From Callaeas wilsoni (lineage: Eukaryota; Chordata; Aves; Passeriformes; Callaeidae), in the NCBI GenBank assembly GCA_013398955.1, contig VWPU01017411.1, forward strand, positions 310,001 to 374,000: 64,000 nucleotides of DNA, given 5' to 3'. The translations under genes were made by a program, and so were the position numbers. Positions 35,851 to 46,485 of this stretch are shown piece by piece; the first letter of the stretch is position 1, and each line of letters opens with the position of its first letter. Under the pieces are notes generated by a model, which did no database searches, was not told the origin of the DNA, and saw only the letters and a list, made by a program, of their open reading frames with translations.

Positions 35851-38290
35851 GAACCAGGTACATCACGCTGCAACAAATGACTAGAACTTGCTGGCAGACT
35901 TGCTTGAAATCAAATACGTCCTCTTAAATTTCACACTATTTTCACAATCTTGTAGCAGCAAAGCAAAACAAGAAGTTCACTGTGCAGTCAAAACAAAATC
36001 TTTTTTCTCTGGTCTAAGTATTTAGCCAATACAGTATCACAGAAACATTGATTTCTGTTTCCAGCCTAAGAATCCTCCTGATAGTTTCATACAGAACCAA
36101 AGACCAAACAGAATCTCTTCTTTTATGGCTAAGAAAATGCTAGGAGAATCGTTATCCCTGGGAAAGATTTCTCTGATGGACGAGGAAGGACTGTTCATTA
36201 GTGTCATGAATGATGCTGCCTCTTTTTTATGCAACTTGCATTCACTGATGCTGGCACTGTCAGAGCCTCCAACTGTGTGCACAATTCAGTTCATCGAACA
36301 AGGCAGCATCCTTTCCAGATACACTCAACGTGCGGTATTATGGTTGGGAAATTCATTCCACAGAGGAGAAACATGAATTATTTCAATTCTCAAAAAAAAA
36401 AAAAAAAAAAAAAAGCAAAAGGCCCAGTCTGTGCCTTCTTTTTCCATGCTATTAGAGAGATTATCAGGAAAAAATAAACACAGCAGTTGCTCAAGGTCCC
36501 ACACAAACAAAAACAAGGACTGCAGGCCACTCCATACACATTGCTCTTGTTTACTTCTAAGATGTAAAATAACACATTTTTCAATTATTTCAATTATTGT
36601 TTTTAAATAATTATTCAGAGCTGACAGAAAAATTTTGCAAAATTTTAAGCATGAAAATCAGGCCCAAATGTTCACAGTTTTAAGTATGCTCTGTTTGCAG
36701 CTCCTCCGGTTCAGCCATTTCCTTTTGGTGTATTTAGTGTGGCAGTGACACGTCAATTTGTCTGCAGGGAATGGCTGCCTATCATTGATGCTGAACGTAG
36801 GTAGAGGCCAGTCCCACGCTCCTGAGTCACCTGCAGAGCTCAAGGTGCATGAACAAATTACATCTGGTCCCTAAGCATCAAGGACCAGATCCAAAAAAAC
36901 CGAGTTACAACACGTGTCTCTGTGTGTGCCTTGGTGCCTGCCATACGAGAGAGCCTGGAGCTAACGGCAGGGAAGCAGATACATCTACTCCGAGAAGCAG
37001 AGCGCCCTGCAGAGATAATAGCTCACATCCCAGAAGCTGGGTAGGTGCTTTACATCAGTAATGCTGACACAGGGCAAAAAGCCCAGTTTTCTCCTTAGGG
37101 ATGAGACAGTACCTTCCCAGCATGGTGCCTGGTTCCCATTTGGCCAGGAATCCACTGTTCAGGACAGGCAGGGCTTGGGGACATGCTAGTTTCTCTAGCC
37201 CCGTCACCTTCGCCTCCTCCACAAGACAGGGAAAATACACAGCTGGGGCACAGAATTTTTGAGATAGCAGCATTTGGCCTTGATCCACAGAGCTCCATGC
37301 CTTCACTTTAAAAGTGTTGGACTGAACACGGGGCAGTCATAGTTTACCTCTAGGAAAATCCTGAGGATGTGGGATAGGAGTACAGCTGAAGTCCCTCTCC
37401 TCTCCAGGGCTTAGTTATTTTAGTCTGTGTATTTTCTCATTTTAGATGCCTCTTTCAGAAAGATGTCTCTTTCCTGCAAAACTGAGCAGTGTCACAGAGG
37501 GTGGTCAGAAAAAAACCCCATGTCACTGAAATCCTCCATCTTTTGCAACAATTGAATAGTCCCACCCAAAGTGCTTTGTCCCCTCTTCTGCCTGACATGA
37601 TTTGCTTCTCCGTGTGGAGAGCTCTGAGTCTCTCTCTTGGTAAGGCATTCAAGGTGGAAAACCCACACTTCTTTTCTTTACAAAGCACTAATGCTTCATA
37701 GAATATATATATATGTGTATATATTTGTTAGATAAAATAGACAAAACATGGTAAGAAAGAAAAAACCTTTGGCCAAAGAAGGATCAGATCTGCAGAGCAC
37801 AGCAGGCGGATACAAAGTGTCCTTGTGAGACTGAGCCCTGCAACAAGATAAGTGGATGAACGTACTGTTCATGGTTTCTAATCCGACTTAAATGTCAGAT
37901 AAGTACCCTGCTGCACAGCCTGGTCAAGGCAGAAGCACTGGTTAGGCATGCTCCAAAACGGCATTAGATGCCTTAGGAACTTTAATGGCAACGTCTGAAG
38001 GACTTGCATGGTCTAAGTGCCTCTAAGGCCACACGAGGTCTGAACATGACTTTCAGGGAGCTTAACACTCTGGTCTCTAATTTCATTCCAGTTAGGTTTA
38101 TTATGCCTAATTTCCCTTCTTTGTCTGGTGAAAGATGGTGCTACACCTGGGATGCAGAGTTTATACAGAGGCACATTCCCCAGCCTTTTCTCACAGGGAG
38201 TCTTACTGAAAAGAGGAGGAAACTCTGATAAACCACTTGAGAACCACCTGATAAGGACTACCTTGGGTCCTTTGAGACAGCTGCCAGCTT
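35851..38290. other. Non-coding DNA with A23 homopolymer and TA run
   Basis: An A23 run lies at 36,392-36,414, the longest homopolymer in the window, with no clear retroposon body upstream. A short TA/TG run lies at about 37,706-37,728. No gene is supported. Confidence 0.65.
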
Positions 38291-38291
38291 T

Positions 38292-38325
38292 AAAAAAACA
38301 AACAAACAAACATACAAACAAACAA
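38292..38325. repeat. AAAC tetranucleotide microsatellite
   Basis: An A7 start is followed by CAAA units with a single TACA variant. The run is not part of a recognised transposon tail. Confidence 0.9.
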
Positions 38326-38559
38326 TCCAATGAAAATGTGTGGGACCAACAGAGTGGACTGGAATGTGGAGCATTAATTCTTCCATTATCAGCCATCAAG
38401 GTAAAAGGAAGGAAGGGAATAAATTACATGCCTGAAATATTTGTATGGAAACTTTTCCAAGCTAGATAAAAATTCAATTATTTATTACTTCAGGAAATAC
38501 TCTAACATCAAGCAGTGACCCCTGGCTGGTGTCAATGCTTCCCCAAAAGGATTGCCATT
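38326..38559. other. Non-coding DNA, nothing distinctive
   Basis: No coding frame, repeat or regulatory cluster was recognised in this short interval. Confidence 0.6.
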
Positions 38560-39265
38560 CAGAAAGCTTTATGATTACCACATAAAGTTTAATCAGTGCA
38601 TTAAAAATAAATTAAAGATTTGCTAATTGTAATGTAATTAGCTTAATATAATTACATTGCTCAGTGACTGAGAATTTTATTGTTATTGTGAGATCTTTTC
38701 TCATTTGGGGGACCTGAAGTTAAGTGGCACAATATTGACAACCGTTTCTTCCCTTAATATTCAGCTTCAGGAATAGGCTGAATTTTTTTACCTGAATCTT
38801 GCAATTTATCACAATCAGTATCATCGCAAATTACAGAAAGCATCCAGTAACATGATAACTTCTAAATGAAGTGTCTGTAACCAGGGCAGTAGCAGCCTCG
38901 GCTGTTAATTTGTCATATTTCATAGCCAGCCTGACACCCTGTCCAATTTGCTTGTAAGCTTTATCACAAAGACAGCCATGAGAGCTGCCTCTGACTCTGA
39001 GCAGGATGGGGGAAATGGACAGAAATTCAGCAGCAGCAGCAGCTTTGCTCTTCAGGTTCTCTGTTTTTGCATACAATCCGGATGCAAAATAAACACCCTT
39101 GTGTCCTGATGATGTTTGTTTTCTCTATTAAAATCTCTCCCTTCTTTTCTCCCCTCCCCCCTTCCTCATTAAGACAACCAATTTTTTTCTTTAAGACTCC
39201 CTGCTGACCATAATTCGATGGTTAACGTAATTTATTAGCAGTTAGAGAAGTTATAAGAAATAAGA
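38560..39265. promoter_or_regulatory. Strong candidate conserved non-coding element (enhancer-like)
   Basis: A long unique block with dense homeodomain-type words: ATTAAAAATAAATTAAAG, GCTAATTG, a TAATTA inverted repeat (separate entry), GTTAATTTG and GGTTAACGTAATTTATTAG. It also has a CAGCAGCAGCAGC run near 39,030. There are no simple repeats, no transposon and no credible long coding frame. The texture is typical of deeply conserved vertebrate developmental enhancers. Conservation was not tested here. Confidence 0.45.
38631..38658. promoter_or_regulatory. Inverted TAATTA homeodomain pair
   Basis: AATGTAATTA (38,631-38,640), an 8-base spacer, then TAATTACATT (38,649-38,658): ten of ten arm positions are complementary. 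Each arm holds a full TAATTA homeodomain core, so the site could seat two homeodomain proteins symmetrically. Confidence 0.6.
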
Positions 39266-40639
39266 GGGATAACAGTATTCAGGGAGCATCATTACCTATC
39301 TTACACAGGCTCTCAACTTCAATCCAAAGCATGTCATCCTCTCAAAATGACCTGCAAGTTTTTTCTTTTGGGCAAAAGTTGTGCAGCACTGTAAAAATGG
39401 CCATGAATATCTCTTCAGGATATTGGTCTCTCTTCTCCTGCTATCTTCCAGATGCTCTGAGGCCCTCAATCAATTTGCATTGATTTAAGCAACATCATTC
39501 AATACATATTATCAATCTGATCTGAAGGGAATTGTGTGAAGAGCAGGTCTTCTTTTCTGTTCCTGATGTACCAAACACAACACAAGATGCTACGAAACCC
39601 AAAAAATGGTTTCTAATAGATGAACGGGTGTTAAAAGATGCCTGGACTTACAAAATGCAAGAAACCACACTTTCATTTGTCTAACGCTTTAAAATCAGGT
39701 TGGCCAACTCGGAGTGCAGACCAAATGTTAGCTTGGATGGATTTTGTTGATAGCATTGGATCCAGGAACAGTTTTTAAGACCCTGATCTGGGTGCTTCCA
39801 ACACCAACCACTTCCTACAATATTAGGGTAGAACCAATACCAGCCTGACATCTTTGGGTTTTTCTGCATACTGAAAAATAAGCCTCTCCTTGAGGCAGGA
39901 GATATTATTCTCCCTTCTACATTTGCTCCATCATGTGAGCCCGAATACCTGCCCTTCTCATCCTGTTGATTGCTGCCCAGTTGTGCTGTTGGGCTGTGGA
40001 CTCCACCAGAATATCTAGCAGACAGGCTCTGCGGAGCTCACCTCTCTGGCCTCTAAGTGGTTTTGCAGGTCTGTCCCCTATTAAACCAGCAACCAAGAGA
40101 GAATGAGTAGGAAATTAGCAGAGAGCATTCCAGTCTTTACAGCTGAGCCCCCAGAGAGGCTATAAAACCTCTCTTGCTGTCGGGGAGTCAAGGATAAACA
40201 GAGAGCTTGTGGTGCCTGCTGTTAAAAGGAGGAATTTGAGAATGGGGACTGTCCAAGAACACAGAGGCTAAAAGGAGACAGAAGAATGACAGGACAGAGA
40301 AGAATGAAATAAGGTAGGAATCGGTCAAGAAAAGCCACAACTGCAGAAATGGCAGAAAGAAGATAAAAATTTAGAGAAATTTTCAAGTTTGAAGGAGCTT
40401 ATTTGAATCAAGTGACCATATGTCAGTCTCCTGAGGTTTTGCCTTTCATGTTGAACTGCAAGCCCACTGATTCTGTAGGATGCAGTCTTCAGCACATGGC
40501 TACCACTGTGAGTGAGTCATTTGGTACAGTTCCTGTGGCAAGAATCCCAAATGTGTCAGGCCTGGACTAAAAAGCAAGATGGAGAATGAATACACCTGAA
40601 GGCACATTTGGCACTTAAATTCTGAGCAGATACCACTTC
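39266..40639. other. Non-coding DNA, no gene seen
   Basis: Only short open frames (62 codons or fewer). No repeat family was recognised. Confidence 0.65.
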
Positions 40640-40990
40640 TAATTATAGCCAGCCTTATGCCAGCTTACTACCGTTCAAGCACTTGTGGGTTCGCACATCG
40701 AGTGCCAGATTTAATCCATTCAAGGTAAAGCGCAAGAGAACCAATTGCATTTTGCATGCCTTCTACCTGAATGATTTGCTTTGTTGTTCCCAATTTGCAG
40801 TTTGACTCGAAGATTTGCACCCCTCTGGTTAGTTCTGGTTGGCTTCTCTGCAGCCACAGGGGCATATTTTTCAGCTGAATGAAGCCCAGCTGGCAGGCTC
40901 AATTTGCCCCACCAATGAGTCATATCTTTCTCTAATTTCACCTGCATTAGAGAATTGCAGCTTCCTCTCCTAATTCCACGAGTTCAAAAT
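40640..40990. promoter_or_regulatory. Candidate conserved non-coding element
   Basis: This is a unique block with CAAGCACTTGTGG (NKX2-like), TTTAATCC (OTX/PITX-like), GCATTTTGCATGCC and a TGAGTCA AP-1 site at 40,916-40,922. Several CpGs (CCGTTC, TTCGCACATCGAG) survive in otherwise AT-rich DNA. Retained CpG in such surroundings can indicate constraint or low methylation. Conservation was not tested. Confidence 0.35.
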
Positions 40991-41808
40991 TCTTCCTGCA
41001 AAAAGAAGGTTCAAGCCCATCCCAGCACATGGAACTGTAATCCTGCTTGCCTGGAGGACAGTAGGAAAGCTGAAGAGATAGCCACTAGTGAATGTTACTT
41101 AAAGAGTAAGTTTAGTTAGGGGAAGCCTTTTCCAGTCTGATCCTGTATCAGATTTTGATATTACATGGTGCCTAGTGTTTCACAAGGACCAATGCTCAGC
41201 ACCCCACAAGGACGCTGTTTTTCAGCATGATTTAGGGCTTGGAGCAGAGGGAAGGTTTAATACAATCATGCATCAGTTTTCTTTCCAAACAGCACTGTGA
41301 AACACAGAACAGAAGGAGGATTGCCTCTTCACCCCATAAATCCACTTAAGCTTGGATTATGAGCCATATTCACCCAATTTTTGCTGGGAGCTTAAGGCAG
41401 CACCATGCTTCTGCTGCTCTGAGGAATGCTGGGAAGCTGGGGCAGGATTCAGGAGGCTCCAAACTTTCAGAAGTGCAACGGCCACGTTCTTTGATGTTAC
41501 ACAGGGGTTACACAGCATGAGTGTGAGATCAGCCACGCTCTAGGTGTATGTATGGAAATGGATGAAGTGCACACAGAGCAGGCAGAAGGGTTTGTTGTAA
41601 TAACTAGTAGCTTTCAGAGCATGTGTTTTTTAGAAGCTCTGCCACATTGAGTTGACAAAGAAATAAAAGGGAACACTTCCCCACACACAAATCTATATTG
41701 ATCCAAATATGGATCTGGTTTCAGTTTAGAGAACAACTAGCACTGATGCTGTCAAACAGACCCATCTGGAATTATTTCAGAAGCTCCATTTTCTGCCCTT
41801 ACGCACAC
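40991..41808. other. Non-coding DNA, nothing distinctive
   Basis: Short frames only. A CTCAGCACC word followed by GGACGC at about 41,195-41,215 was considered as a split REST site and rejected. Confidence 0.6.
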
Positions 41809-41932
41809 AGAGAGAGAGAAATGAAGAAAGGAGAGAAAAGAAAGGAAAGAGGAGAGGAGAAAATGGAAAGAGGAAAACAAAAAGAAAAGGAAAGGAAAAG
41901 GGAAAGGGAAATAAAAGGAAAAAGAAATAGAG
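41809..41932 (+). repeat. Long polypurine (GA-rich) tract
   Basis: About 124 bases are almost entirely A and G on the + strand, mostly GAAAGGA/GAGAAAA-type words with only a few pyrimidine interruptions. Frames across it (a 143-codon + frame and three minus-strand frames) are Lys/Glu/Arg- or Phe/Ser/Leu-only translations and not genes. Such tracts can form intramolecular triplex DNA. Confidence 0.92.
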
Positions 41933-42291
41933 CATGGCCAGTGGCAGGCTGTGTGAAACCTCTGCACGCATCACCTGCTCTGAGCACTGTCCTTCCCTTA
42001 CTCATCCCTAATGAGCTGGTTCAGTTGTGCAAGGTAGTTCCTAATTACCTCTCTCCTGGTTTCTCTCTTTCCCCCCTGAGAATGGCCTTTCCAAGAACTT
42101 ACTTCACATGCACACACCTGGTAGTGTGAGATAGGGAGCCTCACCATGGATACCAGCCCCCCATTCCCAGCCCGACCCGCGCTCCTGGGATTCAAGCAAC
42201 TATCTCCAGGATGCTGTAAACTCCAGATGTGCCTTACCTACTGCCTGGAGACACTGCGTGTGAATGCTGCTCACAACTATTATTCTGCACT

Positions 42292-42293
<2 letters not shown>
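41933..42293. other. Non-coding DNA, nothing distinctive
   Basis: A short interval between two simple repeats. No feature was recognised. Confidence 0.6.

Positions 42294-42323
<30 letters not shown>
42294..42323. repeat. CA dinucleotide microsatellite (15 units)
   Basis: An uninterrupted CA run of 30 bases, flanked by CTCT on the left and GGCTATGCGG on the right. It is likely length-polymorphic. Confidence 0.96.
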
Positions 42324-42325
<2 letters not shown>

Positions 42326-43375
42326 CTATGCGGATCCAGCTCTGAGAAATGAAATAAAGCAAAATGGTAATCTTAATCTGCTCTTTAATATCCTATCCTG
42401 TGCCAGATAAGAGCAGCTGTGCTCACACAATGTGTCCAACTGGACATGATAAATAGCCTTGGAGAAAAGAAAAATACACACAGACACACAAATATATATG
42501 TGCATACGCACATGCTCTAAGGAATTTAAAATATGTTTGTTCACAGAAGTGGTGGCCTCCAGCTCACAGCTTCCTCGATTAAGAAAAAGGTTTATTAGAT
42601 ATAGAAATGGCCTTCCAGTGTTGAAATCATACACAAAATCCTAGAGTAAGTATCTGCATGGGTAGCCTGAAGGGTTAACCTTACCAATGCACAAGTACTG
42701 ACTGGCTCTCCTTCTGTTACAAAGTAAATGCCGATTGGAAGGAAGAGATCATTCTAGGTCAGTATGTCCTTTACATTGTGAATAGCTTGACAGGGGCTAA
42801 TAAACTCCTCTGCTTATGGCACCAATAATTTATTATATATTCCTGGCCATCACATGCAATTTTTTATTTATACATGTATAATTGGTTGGTTTGATTTTAA
42901 AGAGGTGAAGCAGGACAATCTGGGTCAAGAAACATGCTTAAGCCAGAGGAAGCCAAAGGTTCTCCTAGTCTTAACCTACGGTGGAGAATAACATCCTGGT
43001 TGCTGCTCCCTGCGCTGCTACCAGGACTTCACGCAGCAGCCCGGGCATCGCCAAGAGCAGACTGTGGATCAGCAGAGCTGACTTCTTACAGGGATCCAAA
43101 GGGTGCGTGCATGGCTACCCACTCATGCTGCAAAGCAGTCCCAGCTGATTTGAGGAATTCTTCGTGAATTGACATAATTGTAAAACGGACAGATTTCAAG
43201 TTTCTCTCCTGAGCGGTCACTGCTCTGCAGCCTGCTGCCGAGGGAGCCATGCCCCAGAGCAGCCTGCCTCGCTCCTGCCTCCACCGCGCTGCATTTCACA
43301 CCGATGAGGTAATTCCACCGCAGATGAGGTAACCCTTCGAGTTGCCCACCAGCCAGAAGAGGTTACCATATGATT
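42324..43375. other. Non-coding DNA, transition to GC-rich composition
   Basis: AT-rich sequence with short TA/CA runs (about 42,473-42,512) gives way at about 42,990 to GC-rich sequence containing scattered CpG. No gene is supported. Confidence 0.6.
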
Positions 43376-43665
43376 CCTCGTGTAAACAGCGCGGTCCCCC
43401 CGGACGAGAGCTGACAGCTGCGCCCTGCCATGCCGAGCTGGTGGCCAGCAGCGGCCCCGGGGAGCCCCCGGCCCGCGGGGCCTTCGCGCCTCAGCGGAAG
43501 CTGCCGGGCGCTGCACGCGTGTGCCACACACCCTTCACAAACGCGCTGGGCAACGCTCGGCTCCCAAACGGTCTGACAGGCGACCCTGTCCTTCCGGCAC
43601 GCCTGCAGCCAGGTTCACCACTCAGATGGTGCTTCGTCTTCCCACACCGGGGTTTCTAAACGCGT
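43376..43665. promoter_or_regulatory. CpG island, candidate promoter
   Basis: A hand count gives about 30 CpG in some 290 bases, with strong GC enrichment and a sharp right edge. Weaker CpG enrichment extends left to about 43,000. Frames on both strands (up to 121 codons) are Arg/Pro/Gly/Ala-rich and mutually overlapping, as expected of GC-rich DNA and not of a defined exon. It could be the promoter or first exon of a gene or long non-coding RNA in either direction. Confidence 0.62.
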
Positions 43666-44414
43666 GTGCCTTCTCATGCCCTGGTGAGGTGGTGCATCTC
43701 TTTGGAACGACTTCCTCCTGCGGCTGCAGGCGTTAGACCTGGGGGAAATCCCTCCTTCCCTTGCACAGGACGTGCAGGGGAGAGGAGGGGCGAGGGTGCT
43801 GCAGGGCAGCAGTGTGGGGAGCTGCCCAGGCAATCCCCAATGGCTTGGTGTGCAAGCACTGCCATTTTGTGTGAGTGCACTTTGCACAGGTGTTATTCCT
43901 AGAAAGTCCCCTAATTTGCAAGCAGCATGAAAAATTACTTTTTTGGTTAGGCAGAGTTGATGGCTGCAACCCTCTTCCACTTACAAGTGTAGGTGTCAGA
44001 GGATCTGCAGGCCTCTGCTATCCCCACCGGCAAAAAGCTAAAGCCAAAGCCCCCAAACCCAGCACCTTATCATCAGAATCTGGAGTCATTGCCATTTACA
44101 GTCCTTTACTAGCCAAGAAACCCTACTAGCTCTTCTGTGCTAAGTATTCCCAGTGCTGACTCCTACCTGGGCACTGGGCAAAGCAGACCTGTGTGATGAA
44201 TGTGTGAGGAGAAGGAGAAATTCACAAAGAAAAGAGAGCAGGACACAGGCTTGTCAACTCCCTAAGCTCAGAGCTCATCTGCACCCTGCTCAGTGCCAGG
44301 AGTTCTCAAAGCCTCCTTGTGACTGACGGGGCAGCTGGGATCTAATCATACCACAACTCCCGGTAACTACCTGTGTCTCCATGGACTCTACTTAACCACA
44401 AAAATTATGTTAGA
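43666..44414. other. Non-coding DNA next to the CpG island
   Basis: GC-moderate sequence with overlapping short frames on both strands. No domain or repeat was recognised. Confidence 0.55.
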
Positions 44415-44436
44415 GAAGTTTGTTTTAACAAACTTC
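44415..44436. other. Perfect short inverted repeat
   Basis: GAAGTTTGTT (44,415-44,424), TT, then AACAAACTTC (44,427-44,436). All ten arm positions are complementary. Confidence 0.8.
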
Positions 44437-45423
44437 CTCTCAGCAGTGGCAGTCACTGATCTGGAAATCTGTTCTAGGCAGACCTCGACCCAAACTGCAT
44501 GTGACAAGTGACCCAGCAGGACCCTGAGGACTAAAATGTCATTAGATGCAGGAAAGCAACTAGGATGAACATCTCCTGTTCCCTTCCCAGGTTACAAACC
44601 TCAGGTCCCTGGTCTGTCCAGTCTGGAGGAGCTCTAACCAAGCACTCCTGGTAAGTAAGGCATGCCTGTACCAAGCACCCAAAGGAAGCTGTTTCCCTCT
44701 GCCCTGGGGGGTGTGAGGATCAAGGAGCTCTCGGCAAGAGGGAAAGGCTTTCCACCACCCTCTGGTGAGTTTATTTTGCCAAAAATGGGAACTACTATGA
44801 GCAAGCCCTGGAGGATGTCATGTCTCTCTTTCCCCTACCTCCCAGAGTAGCTGCTTACACAAGGAACAGGTCAAAACGAATGACCGTTATCATTGGAGTA
44901 TATGAAGGGACACAAATCCGTTACTGTTGGAGCTGAGCTCACCTCACTTTGCAAGGGCTGAGGTCAGGACTCTTCCCTCTACTCTGAGCTCACAAGATGC
45001 CAGAGGAACAGACAGATCTCCTGAAGTCTGCCCAAAAGGGATTCAAAAAAGCAAGGGGAGAAGTGGGGCCACATCATATTCCCATCCCTCCCAGCCTGGA
45101 GAGCCAGCAGGCTCTGCGCCAGCAAACCTGCATCACAGCCCCAAGAAACTGTGCAGTGGGACATGTGTTGTACTCCAGACACCGCAGCTAGATTTTTAGA
45201 AGATGTGACTAACTTTATAAGCTCTAGCAGTTGCTGTCATGCATAATGAGATACAGTTAATCATTTCTTTGCCTCATGCTGTAGCTGGATCATCTGTGCA
45301 GACTCTTTTGTAGGGAAGAGCAAGGTGCATCAGGTTTTACATATCTCTCTCTCAGACTGGGTGCTGGTCATGGTTCAGTGGAACAGCAAGCCTGGCAAAG
45401 TCACAACTTCCCTCTGCTTGAAA
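44437..45423. other. Non-coding DNA, nothing distinctive
   Basis: Open frames of 90 codons or fewer without domains. No repeat was recognised. Confidence 0.6.
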
Positions 45424-45473
45424 GGGGTCTGTGAACAGCAGATGGCAGGGGCACACCTGCCATGACAGACCCC
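45424..45473. other. Two-part imperfect hairpin
   Basis: The inner stem is ATGGCAGG (45,442-45,449), a 6-base loop, then CCTGCCAT (45,456-45,463). The outer stem is GGGGTCTGT (45,424-45,432) with ACAGACCCC (45,465-45,473). The two are separated by an asymmetric internal loop of nine bases against one. No known RNA family was recognised. Confidence 0.6.
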
Positions 45474-46149
45474 AGCCCCTCATCTGCATGCCACCCACAC
45501 CTTTCAGATGTGCACTGGTTTAAAAGGAAACACATGGCCATATCAAGGTAGTCTGAGTGGCTTGAGTTCTCCCAGACCAGTGTTTGAGCAGCTCAGGTGG
45601 GATTCACCTCTCTGACCCCTGCTTGCAGTGTAAATGTTACCATCCAAGCTTGTCATTCCCCCTCACATTTTGGGAGACAAGCAGGCATGCTGTGGGCACA
45701 GCCATCTCAGAAATGGTTACAGCGCAGGATGAATTGCCCTTCAAAGGTGCCATAAAGGGTCTCTAATGTCATTAGCTGGGACCCATCCCCAGAGAAAGCC
45801 ATGTGTTTGGTCAGACCAGATCCACCCTTTGAACCTGCTTGGCAGCCAGGCTGGCACCTGCAGCACTGCCCATGAGGAATAGGTCCTCAGCCTCAAGGCA
45901 CAGATCCCAAACCTCTGCTGCCCTGCCTTGGGACACAACTTCCTCTCTGAAGGCCTGAATACAGGTGCTGTAAGGCAGGCAGGGCATTAATTATGGCAGA
46001 AACTGATGGAGAACCAGCAGGAAAAGAGTTAAGAGAGCCAGGGCTTGTTGCTATCCAGGAACCCAGGCTACCTCACCTCCCAGGATAACCATCAGCCAGA
46101 CCTTTCTCAAGCCTTTTTTGGCAGGCTTCGTTGTCAGAAAACCACCTGT
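45474..46149. other. Non-coding DNA, nothing distinctive
   Basis: Short frames only. No repeat or RNA gene was recognised. Confidence 0.6.
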
Positions 46150-46485
46150 TACTTGGGAGAGATTCAAATGCATAATGAATTAAAAAAGCATATTGTGTGT
46201 TACTATCTAGCCCCCAGACAGATGTGTTATTTAAGTGTGGGTATGATCTGTGCTGTTAATTTTAAACAACATATGATCAAAGATCATGTCTGGCTTTGTG
46301 CTTTGCTTCCTTTCAGGTTCTGGCTTGTATGTCCATGCCAGACAGTTGTGGTTTCTGTCATATGGCAGGAAAAGCTTATTTTACATGGTGCCTAAATTTA
46401 TATTTTATTGCACATTAAAGCAGCCCATTGGAATTAAGTTATCACATTGTTTATAATGGTAAGTGAATCGCGGCTGCGGAAAAGA
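46150..46485. promoter_or_regulatory. Candidate conserved non-coding element
   Basis: A unique AT-rich block inside generally GC-richer DNA. It carries ATGCATAATGAATTA (POU/homeodomain-like), GTTAATTTTAAAC, ATCAAAGATCATG, TCATATGGCAGG (E-box CATATG), ATTTATATTTTATTG, GGAATTAAG and GTTTATAATGG words. A 116-codon frame (46,045-46,395) spans it but shows no domain. The texture suggests an enhancer; conservation was not tested. Confidence 0.35.

Noticed and set aside
41698..42129. 143-codon Lys/Glu/Arg-rich frame
   Set aside because: The charged segment is just the translation of the polypurine tract.
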